This document shows positions 1 through 5,618 of a DNA stretch of 5,905 nt, in pieces. The DNA is from Candidatus Competibacteraceae bacterium. Its GTDB lineage: Bacteria > Pseudomonadota > Gammaproteobacteria > Competibacterales > Competibacteraceae. The notes under the pieces are model-generated. The model worked only from the letters and a program-made list of their open reading frames with translations. It ran no database searches and had not been told where the DNA came from. How positions within the stretch are numbered: the stretch's first letter is position 1; each line of letters begins with the position of its first letter. Both the position numbers and the translations under genes were made by a program. Where the stretch lies: NCBI GenBank assembly GCA_007120095.1, contig SKOM01000218.1:1-5905 (forward strand), read 5' to 3'.

Positions 1-387
1 CACTAGCCAGGGTGAAGCAAAGAACCGCACAAGGGATTGAGTCATGGGCCACCGGATTAATAAACCGGCAACCAGCATAAAGCGTGCAGCCGACTGAAAC
101 ACAGAAAAAACGTCGTGGAATACCCATAAGTCTGTTAATCAGGGCGAACGACTCGCCGACAAATCAAATGCAGAAACGCTCAGCTTGACTGTGGCAGTTT
201 GAAATGGCGGTTTACTGGCGCGAAACCACCCTACTATTCTTTGATATTCGGGACAACCCTGCGATGGGTGTTTATTATGGTTAGCTGTAAAGTCCCATGA
301 TATTATGCGATTTTACAAATCCAAAATTACTGCAAAGCTTTGAGTTATGTTTCCGGCAACATCGGGATCAAACAGGGTGGAGAGACG
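1..387. other. Left-edge region with no confident gene
   Basis: This stretch of about 390 bases before the dehydrogenase gene holds no plus-strand gene I can support. On the minus strand two overlapping frames stay open to the left edge. One has an ATG at 78-76 and a rather hydrophobic start (MLVAGLLIRWP). The other has an ATG at 127-125 (MGIPRRFFCVSVGC). Neither has a clear ribosome binding site, so at most one is the first part of a divergent gene. The region also has a near-direct repeat, TGGCAGTTT at 192-200 and TGGCGGTTT at 205-213, and the heptamer TATTATG twice, at 273-279 and 301-307. Base composition is roughly half GC, much lower than the gene that follows. Confidence 0.5.
250..278 (+). 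promoter_or_regulatory. Candidate sigma70 promoter for the dehydrogenase gene
   Basis: GGGACA at 250-255 (4 of 6 matches to the -35 consensus) and TATTAT at 273-278 (5 of 6 to the -10 consensus) are separated by 17 bases. Transcription would start near 285 and leave a leader of about 100 bases before the ATG at 388. A second -10-like TATTAT at 301-306 lacks a good -35 partner. This is a consensus match by eye only. Confidence 0.3.
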
Positions 388-1374
388 ATGATGCGCGCAA
401 TGGTTCTGGATACAATCCGCGAGCCCCTGAACATGCGGAATCTGCCGTTGCCCCAGCCCGAACCGGGGCAGGTACTGCTCCGCGTCGAGGCCTGCGCCGT
501 ATGCCGCACCGACCTGCACATCGTCGACGGTGAGCTTCCCGATCCGGCGCTGCCGCTGATTCCGGGCCACGAAATTGTCGGGACTGTGGTCGCGACCGGC
601 CCCGGGGCGACGCGTTACCAGGCCGGCACCCGCGTCGGCGTGCCCTGGCTCGGCCACACTTGCGGGCACTGCGAGTTCTGTGTGAGCGGACAAGAGAACC
701 TGTGCGGCGAAGCACAATTCACCGGTTATCAACTCCAGGGGGGGTACGCGGAATACACGGCTGCCGACGAGGCGTTTTGCTTTGCAATCCACGAGCCCTA
801 CGATGCCGTGTCTGCGGCTCCGCTGCTCTGCGCAGGCCTGATCGGGTTCCGTACGCTGCGCATGGCTGGTGATGCCCGGCGGCTCGGCATCTACGGCTTC
901 GGTGCCGCCGCACACATCGTCGCCCAGATTGCGCGTTTCCAGGAACGCGAAATCTTTGCGTTCACGCGTCCGGGCGATCTCGAGGCGCAGGCCTTCGCGC
1001 GCGATCTAGGCGCAGCCTGGGCGGGGGGATCCGATGAACGGCCGGAGGTGGAACTCGACGCAGCGCTGATCTTCGCCCCGGCCGGTGAGCTGGTGCCGGC
1101 GGCGCTGCGCGCGGTGCGGCGTGGCGGGCGCGTCGTCTGCGGCGGTATCCACATGAGCGACATTCCCGCGTTCCCCTACTCGATTCTCTGGGGCGAACGC
1201 AGCATTCACTCGGTCGCGAACCTCACCCGCGCGGACGGCGAGGCGTTCATGACGCTGGCACCCAGGGTGCCGGTGCAGACCACGACCAGCGTATATCCGC
1301 TTGCGAACGCGAATGACGCGCTCGCCGATCTGCGCGCCGGTCGCCTGCAGGGTGCCGCCGTACTCGTCCCGTGA
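388..1374 (+). CDS. Zinc-dependent alcohol dehydrogenase family protein
   Basis: A 328-residue cytoplasmic medium-chain dehydrogenase/reductase that should oxidise an alcohol or reduce an aldehyde with NAD(P)(H); the substrate is not evident. The N-terminal GroES-like catalytic domain shows catalytic zinc ligands C39, H61-E62 (in PGHEIVG) and C148. It also has the full structural zinc set C92, C95, C98 and C106 in GHTCGHCEFCVSGQENLC. The Rossmann domain follows with GFGAAAH at 170-176, a variant of the glycine-rich nucleotide loop seen in the TIGR02822-like subgroup, and the length fits that subgroup. The start is chosen because GGAG at 379-382 sits 5 bases before ATG 388; ATG 391 (8 bases) is equally possible, while an upstream in-frame TTG at 340 has no ribosome site. 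The gene is about 67-70% GC and appears to lack TTA leucine codons, unlike its neighbours, which suggests transfer. The next gene starts about 110 bases downstream with no visible terminator between. Confidence 0.92.
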   Translation: MMRAMVLDTIREPLNMRNLPLPQPEPGQVLLRVEACAVCRTDLHIVDGELPDPALPLIPGHEIVGTVVATGPGATRYQAGTRVGVPWLGHTCGHCEFCVSGQENLCGEAQFTGYQLQGGYAEYTAADEAFCFAIHEPYDAVSAAPLLCAGLIGFRTLRMAGDARRLGIYGFGAAAHIVAQIARFQEREIFAFTRPGDLEAQAFARDLGAAWAGGSDERPEVELDAALIFAPAGELVPAALRAVRRGGRVVCGGIHMSDIPAFPYSILWGERSIHSVANLTRADGEAFMTLAPRVPVQTTTSVYPLANANDALADLRAGRLQGAAVLVP

Positions 1375-1482
1375 ATCCAGCGTGAAGAGTGCATCTTTGG
1401 CAAGCCCTACCAATCTGATCGGCTCTAAAAAACACAGAAAATAGTTTGCTCATATCACTTTTTTATGCTATTCAACATGGGC

Positions 1483-2394
1483 ATGAAACGCACTACCCGC
1501 TTGCGTCGCCTGATCGAGTCACCGGATATTTTCATCATGCCCGGTGTTCAGGATGCCCTGACGGCAAAAATTGCTGAACAAACCGGCTTTGCGGCCATTA
1601 CCTGCGGTGGCTATGCCAGCACTGCGGCACTGCTAGGTGCACCGGACAGCTCACAACTGGGTTTAGTTGAACTGGCCGAACACTACGCCCGGATTAACGA
1701 TGCCGTCGATATTCCCCTGTTTGCCGACGGCGACACCGGCTTTGGCAACGTCAGTAATGTGCGCCGCCTGGTACGCAGTTATGAACGTGCCGGGGTCGCC
1801 GGCTTGTTCATTGAGGATCAGGTCTTCCCTAAACGTTGCGGTCACATGCCAGGCAAGGCCGTGGTACCGGTTGCCGATATGGTGGCTAAGCTGCAAGCCG
1901 CTTTAGACACTCGCGACGACGCCGATTTAGTCATTATGGCTCGTACCGATGCGCTGGCGGTACACGGTATTGACGCAGCGATTGAACGGGCTCAGATTTA
2001 CCGCGAGGTCGGTGTCGATTTGATTTTCGTCGAAGCCCCGCGCACGGTGGTTCAGATGCAGCGGATTTGCAGCGAAATCGCCGCCCCGTGCATGGCGAAT
2101 AATATCGAAGGCGGCCTGACCCCCATGCTGTCGGCCACTGATCTGCAAACCATCGGCTATGCCGTCGTGGTTTTCCCTTGTGCCATTAACTACGCCATAG
2201 CCCATGCTGCGCAGCAGTTGTATGCCACCCTGCTCGATTCGGGCACCAGCCTGCCGCTAGCCGACAGTATGTTAGATTTCGACACGTTCAACCAACTGGT
2301 CGGTTTGTCCGAATGGCGGGATCGGGAGCAATTTGATTTAGATCGTGCCCGGCAGTTTTTAAGCCAACGGGATAATCGGTCTGATCAACCATAA
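1483..2394 (+). CDS. PEP mutase / isocitrate lyase superfamily protein, probable C-C lyase
   Basis: A 303-residue TIM-barrel enzyme of the group containing methylisocitrate lyase (PrpB), 2,3-dimethylmalate lyase, oxaloacetate decarboxylase and carboxyPEP phosphonomutase. Such enzymes use Mg2+ and an enolate intermediate, commonly releasing pyruvate or a related oxo acid. Visible motifs are DGDTGFGN (82-89; metal and substrate binding), IEDQ (110-113), the gating loop KRCGH (117-121) followed by MPGK, MARTDA (152-157) and FVEAP (182-186). C119 is the catalytic cysteine of the lyases, which argues against an oxaloacetate decarboxylase lacking it. Length fits PrpB-type proteins, but no prpC or prpD is nearby in this window, so methylisocitrate is not the assured substrate. 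Three in-frame ATGs occur at 1465, 1477 and 1483. None has a clear ribosome site; 1483 is preferred because relatives begin MxxTTRLRxLIE. TTA leucine codons recur, as in the genes downstream. Confidence 0.88.
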   Translation: MKRTTRLRRLIESPDIFIMPGVQDALTAKIAEQTGFAAITCGGYASTAALLGAPDSSQLGLVELAEHYARINDAVDIPLFADGDTGFGNVSNVRRLVRSYERAGVAGLFIEDQVFPKRCGHMPGKAVVPVADMVAKLQAALDTRDDADLVIMARTDALAVHGIDAAIERAQIYREVGVDLIFVEAPRTVVQMQRICSEIAAPCMANNIEGGLTPMLSATDLQTIGYAVVVFPCAINYAIAHAAQQLYATLLDSGTSLPLADSMLDFDTFNQLVGLSEWRDREQFDLDRARQFLSQRDNRSDQP

Positions 2395-2499
2395 ACCTGA
2401 ATAAAATTTAATGCCTACAAAAACATCAGGCACTAAGCATTTCGGCCAGCGCGGTATGGTCGTCCCGTTATTTGCCGGATAGAAAATTCAGTTATTTTG

Positions 2500-2529
2500 T
2501 TGACAGGATTCATGCGAGTCATTGAGAAT
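2500..2529 (+). promoter_or_regulatory. Candidate sigma70 promoter for the cbbY-like gene
   Basis: A perfect -35 hexamer TTGACA lies at 2500-2505 and GAGAAT (4 of 6 to the -10 consensus) at 2524-2529, separated by 18 bases. Transcription would begin near 2536, downstream of the in-frame ATG at 2512 and upstream of the ATG at 2563. If real, it supports 2563 as the start of the coding region. It is a match by eye with a mediocre -10. Confidence 0.33.
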
Positions 2530-2562
2530 GGACTTAGTTTCAACGGTGTCAAACACCCACTA

Positions 2563-3327
2563 ATGCACACTCTAGCTGCACTGATTTTTGATGTCGATGG
2601 CACGCTTGCTGACAACGAGTGTGATGGTCATCGCGTGGCATTTAATCAGGCGTTTGCAGAGGCTGGATTAGATTGGTACTGGGATGCCGAACGCTATGGC
2701 GAGTTACTGCAAATCATGGGTGGTAAAGAACGCATTCGTTACTACCTGTCTCAGGATTGGCCGCAGCGCTTGCATGAACCCGACATCGATGAACAAATCA
2801 ACAGGCTGCATGCCGCCAAAACGCACCATTATGTGGCTCTGCTGAAAACCGGTGCCATTCCATTGCGCCCCGGCGTTCAACGCCTGCTGGAACAGGCTCG
2901 ACAAAATGATTTACGTCTCGCCATTGCCACCACAACGACGCTGATTAATGTCACCACCCTGTTACGTACTACCTTAGGCGAGGCCAGCATTGACTGGTTT
3001 GAGGTCATTGCCGCAGGTGATGTGGTTCCCGTTAAAAAGCCCGCCCCCGATATTTACCAGTACGCCTTGAAGGCGCTGAATCTACACCCGTCGGCCTGCC
3101 TGGCTCTGGAAGACTCGGCCAATGGTTTACGTGCCGCCCGTGCCGCCGGTATACCGGTGGTTGTGGTGAACAACGCGTACACCCAGGACGAGGACTTCTC
3201 CGGAGCCTTAGCCGTATTAGACGGTTTCGGTGACCCGGAAACCCCGGCTACTGTGATTTCGGGCGCGGCACCGATGAATGGCTATGTCGATATACCCAGC
3301 CTAAGGGCATGGCATCACAGGCGTTAA
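2563..3327 (+). CDS. cbbY: CbbY-like HAD phosphatase (probable xylulose-1,5-bisphosphate phosphatase)
   Basis: A 254-residue soluble HAD-superfamily hydrolase with a helical cap. In its characterised relatives CbbY dephosphorylates xylulose-1,5-bisphosphate, an inhibitory side product of Rubisco, to xylulose-5-phosphate. All four HAD motifs are present: DVDGTLAD with D10 and D12 (nucleophile and acid/base), T123 in IATTTT, K159 in KKPAPD, and E183-D184 in ALEDSANG. The cap carries GGKERI (53-58) and an LRPGV stretch, both typical of CbbY rather than of general beta-phosphoglucomutase or Gph enzymes. The start at 2563 aligns with relatives, which begin a few residues before FDVDGT, but it has no good ribosome site. 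ATG 2512 would add 17 residues and has AGGA only 3 bases upstream, which is too close. The gap to the preceding gene is 168 bases and to pckG 130 bases. No Rubisco or phosphoribulokinase gene lies in this window, so the exact substrate is inferred. Confidence 0.85.
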   Translation: MHTLAALIFDVDGTLADNECDGHRVAFNQAFAEAGLDWYWDAERYGELLQIMGGKERIRYYLSQDWPQRLHEPDIDEQINRLHAAKTHHYVALLKTGAIPLRPGVQRLLEQARQNDLRLAIATTTTLINVTTLLRTTLGEASIDWFEVIAAGDVVPVKKPAPDIYQYALKALNLHPSACLALEDSANGLRAARAAGIPVVVVNNAYTQDEDFSGALAVLDGFGDPETPATVISGAAPMNGYVDIPSLRAWHHRR

Positions 3328-3351
3328 CTGCACAACTGATAACCCGGATTA

Positions 3352-3380
3352 TTATTAGTTTAACAGTCGATAGGCATAAT
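3352..3380 (+). promoter_or_regulatory. Candidate promoter for pckG
   Basis: CATAAT at 3375-3380 matches 5 of 6 bases of the -10 consensus. The -35 position 17 bases upstream, TTATTA at 3352-3357, is poor (3 of 6), as expected of a promoter that needs an activator. An alternative pair is TTAACT at 3324-3329 with GATTAT at 3347-3352, spacing 17 (4 of 6 each). The gap from cbbY to pckG contains no evident terminator, so read-through from cbbY is also possible. Confidence 0.27.
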
Positions 3381-3405
3381 GGCGTCACCGTGGCATCGTC
3401 GCCAT
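3379..3405 (+). promoter_or_regulatory. Inverted repeat at the presumed pckG transcription start
   Basis: ATGGCG at 3379-3384 is mirrored exactly by CGCCAT at 3400-3405 with 15 bases between. It overlaps the end of the candidate -10 and the likely start point, so it could be an operator for a dimeric regulator. It could also be chance, since a 6-base arm with a long loop is weak evidence. Confidence 0.25.
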
Positions 3406-3412
3406 CAACTTA

Positions 3413-3432
3413 GGTTTGTCCGCAGACGAACC
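3413..3432 (+). promoter_or_regulatory. Stem-loop in the pckG leader
   Basis: GGTTTGTC (3413-3420) and GACGAACC (3425-3432) can form an 8-base-pair stem, including one G-U pair, around the four-base loop CGCA. It ends 15 bases before the ribosome site and is not followed by a run of T, so it is not a terminator. It could protect the 5' end of the mRNA or be a regulator binding site. An in-frame TTG at 3416 lies inside it and is unlikely to be the true start. Confidence 0.4.
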
Positions 3433-3457
3433 ACATTCAGACCGAACGGAGAGTTTC

Positions 3458-5341
3458 ATGACCGCTACCCCCCCAACCCAAAATAAGAAACTACTGCAGT
3501 GGCTTGACGAAGTCGCCGCGCTGTGCCAACCGGATCATATCCACTGGTGTGATGGCTCCCAGGAAGAATACGATCAGTTAGCCGAAGAAATGGTGCAAGC
3601 GGGAACCTTTGTGCGCCTGGATCCTAAAAAATGGCCGAACTCGTTTGCGGCATTCAGTGACCCCAGCGATGTGGCGCGTGTCGAAGATCGTACCTTTATT
3701 TGCAGCCAAAGCCAAACGGATGCCGGTCCGACCAATAACTGGATGGAACCCAAGGCGATGAAGTCTGAACTCAACAGCTTGATGCAAGGCTGTATGCAAG
3801 GCAGAACCTTGTACGTGATACCGTTCAGCATGGGGCCATTAGGTTCACATATCGCTCAAATCGGGGTTGAGATCACCGATTCACCCTATGTGGTCGCTAA
3901 TATGCGCATTATGACCCGCATGGGTAAGGCGGTGCTGGATGTTCTAGGTGATGGCGATTTCGTCAAATGCCTGCACACCGTGGGAGCGCCGCTGCAGCCT
4001 GGACAAGAAGATGTGCCCTGGCCGTGCAATCCCAAGACCAAATACATTGTTCACTTCCCCGAAGAGCAATCGATTATTTCCTACGGCAGTGGTTATGGCG
4101 GCAACGCGCTGCTGGGCAAAAAATGCTTCGCTTTGCGCATCGCCTCAAATATGGCGCGTAATGAAGGCTGGCTGGCCGAACACATGCTCATTCTCGGCGC
4201 TGAGGCACCCGATGGGGAAAAAACCTATATTGCAGCGGCCTTTCCCAGCGCCTGTGGTAAAACCAACCTCGCTATGTTGATTCCGCCTAAGCCTTTCCTG
4301 GATGACGGTTGGAAAATCAGTACAGTGGGTGACGATATCGCCTGGATTAAACCCGGTAAAGACGGACGCCTGTACGCCATCAATCCCGAAGCAGGCTTTT
4401 TCGGCGTCGCCCCTGGCACTAACAAAGAAAGTAACCCGAATGCGATGGCCTCAATTCAGGCTAATAGCATCTTCACCAATGTCGGTGTCACCGATGACGG
4501 TGATATCTGGTGGGAAGGCATGAGCAAAACCCCGCCGGCGAATCTGATCGACTGGCAGCGTAAACCGTGGACTCCGGAAAGCGGTCGACCAGCCGCCCAT
4601 CCCAATGCACGGTTCACGGCTCCCGCCAGCCAGTGCCCCTGTATTGATCCGGCCTGGGAGGATCCCAAAGGGGTACCCATCGACGCCTTTGTCTTCGGGG
4701 GCCGCCGCAGCACTACCGTACCTTTGGTGTACCAAGCCGTGAACTGGAATTTTGGCGTTTATCTGGCCGCCACTATGGGTTCGGAAACCACAGCTGCTGC
4801 CTTTGGCGAGCAGGGCAAAGTCCGGCGCGATCCATTCGCCATGCTGCCTTTCTGTGGCTACCACATGTCGGATTACTTCAACCATTGGTTGCAAATCGGT
4901 CGTGATCTGGCGCATCCGCCACGGGTGTTTGGGGTCAATTGGTTTCAACGTGACTCAGACGGCAAGTTTATCTGGCCCGGTTTTGGTGACAATATGCGTG
5001 TTTTAAAATGGATTATCGACCGCACTCACGGCCGGGCAGGCGCGGTTGAAAGCCCGCTGGGTTGGATGCCGCTCTATGAAGAGATGGACTGGCGGGGGCT
5101 GGAAAACTTTTCACGCGAAGATTTTGATAAATTAATGAATGTAGACCGCGAGGCATGGAAAAAAGAAGTGGTCTCCCAAGATGAATTCTTCTCGCGCTTG
5201 TACGACAAGTTACCAAAAGAATTCATCTTTATGCGCGAGCTGCTGTTTTCCAGCCTGTGGCGGTCACCAGAACATTGGAACATGGCAGAAGACAAGGAAT
5301 CCTTTCGAGGTATTGCGCGAGGCGTTTACCCCTCAACCTGA
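3458..5341 (+). CDS. pckG: Phosphoenolpyruvate carboxykinase (GTP)
   Basis: A 627-residue cytoplasmic enzyme that converts oxaloacetate plus GTP to PEP, CO2 and GDP, the entry step of gluconeogenesis (or the reverse, anaplerotic, direction in some bacteria). It belongs to the GTP-dependent family, not the ATP-dependent PckA family. In order: substrate arginine R74 (in ARVED), YGSGYGG (209-215) then K221-K222, metal ligands K222 and H242, and the P-loop FPSACGKTN (262-270) with the reactive cysteine C266. D292-D293 in VGDDIAW bind metal, FFGVAPGTN follows, then GGRRSTT (414-420), and the guanine-binding region near WPGFGDN. Length and motifs are complete, so it should be active. The start is ATG 3458, with GGAGAG at 3448-3453 suitably placed; the in-frame TTG at 3416 has no ribosome site and would add 14 unconserved residues. 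It follows the CbbY-like gene and ends in a strong terminator. Confidence 0.98.
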   Translation: MTATPPTQNKKLLQWLDEVAALCQPDHIHWCDGSQEEYDQLAEEMVQAGTFVRLDPKKWPNSFAAFSDPSDVARVEDRTFICSQSQTDAGPTNNWMEPKAMKSELNSLMQGCMQGRTLYVIPFSMGPLGSHIAQIGVEITDSPYVVANMRIMTRMGKAVLDVLGDGDFVKCLHTVGAPLQPGQEDVPWPCNPKTKYIVHFPEEQSIISYGSGYGGNALLGKKCFALRIASNMARNEGWLAEHMLILGAEAPDGEKTYIAAAFPSACGKTNLAMLIPPKPFLDDGWKISTVGDDIAWIKPGKDGRLYAINPEAGFFGVAPGTNKESNPNAMASIQANSIFTNVGVTDDGDIWWEGMSKTPPANLIDWQRKPWTPESGRPAAHPNARFTAPASQCPCIDPAWEDPKGVPIDAFVFGGRRSTTVPLVYQAVNWNFGVYLAATMGSETTAAAFGEQGKVRRDPFAMLPFCGYHMSDYFNHWLQIGRDLAHPPRVFGVNWFQRDSDGKFIWPGFGDNMRVLKWIIDRTHGRAGAVESPLGWMPLYEEMDWRGLENFSREDFDKLMNVDREAWKKEVVSQDEFFSRLYDKLPKEFIFMRELLFSSLWRSPEHWNMAEDKESFRGIARGVYPST

Positions 5342-5383
5342 GTAGTTATGGCTTAATTAACCCTCGACCTGCCCGTCACACCG

Positions 5384-5413
5384 CAGGCTCGGTTCGCCGA
5401 GCCTGTTTTTTTT
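5384..5413 (+). terminator. Rho-independent terminator of pckG
   Basis: A perfect 9-base-pair GC-rich stem, CAGGCTCGG (5384-5392) and CCGAGCCTG (5397-5405), closes the loop TTCG and is followed directly by eight T (5406-5413). It begins 42 bases after the pckG stop. On the other strand the hairpin is not followed by a T run, so it serves only the plus-strand transcript. Confidence 0.95.
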
Positions 5414-5437
5414 GGTGCTGGGGTGATGGCTAAAAAA

Positions 5438-5514
5438 TGGCGCGCCCGAGAGGATTTGAACCTCTGACCTTCGGCTTCGGAGGCCGACACTCTATCCAAC
5501 TGAGCTACGGGCGC
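5438..5514 (-). tRNA. tRNA-Arg, anticodon CCG
   Basis: The minus strand folds as a full cloverleaf. The acceptor stem is GCGCCCG with CGGGCGC, the D arm GCTC...GAGT holds AGTTGGATA in the loop, and the anticodon stem TCGGC/GCCGA has loop CTCCGAA. The T arm is AGAGG TTCAAAT CCTCT, and the discriminator base is G. The anticodon CCG at positions 34-36 reads the arginine codon CGG. The CCA end is encoded (plus-strand tgg at 5438-5440) and is followed at once by six T on the minus strand, which may end transcription. The gene faces pckG, is divergent from ubiD, and stands alone with no other tRNA in the window. A possible promoter to its right (minus-strand TTGTAT at 5565-5560, 16 bases, TATCTG) is weak. 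Confidence 0.97.
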
Positions 5515-5618
5515 GTAAAAGGATGTTTTAAGGTGGTCAGATAATTTTAGCCGCTAAGGATACAACGTCCCTCGCTTGGCGTCTATGCTTATCTGTTTTT
5601 TACTAACCAGGACATGTC

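Noticed and set aside
313..915. 200-residue minus-strand open frame over the dehydrogenase gene
   Set aside because: High GC content suppresses stop codons in this stretch. The plus-strand frame has all zinc ligands, the nucleotide loop and a ribosome site.
1397..1429. Promoter TTGGCA ... TCTAAA ahead of the lyase gene
   Set aside because: The -35 is good, but the only -10-like hexamer is 21 bases away, outside the usual range.
2412..2432. Hairpin TGCCT / AGGCA after the lyase gene as a terminator
   Set aside because: The stem is only 5 base pairs with an 11-base loop and no T run follows on the plus strand.
4451..4948. Long minus-strand open frame inside pckG
   Set aside because: It lies wholly within a complete, well-conserved pckG and its product shows no recognisable motif; it is a shadow of the coding strand.
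5438..5514. tRNA-Arg as an occupied integration site for a mobile element
   Set aside because: No integrase, repeat of the tRNA 3' end or foreign cargo lies next to it; pckG and ubiD flank it directly.
5547..5589. Promoter for ubiD in the gap after the tRNA
   Set aside because: TATGCT at 5584-5589 is -10-like, but no acceptable -35 lies 16-18 bases upstream, so I do not call it.
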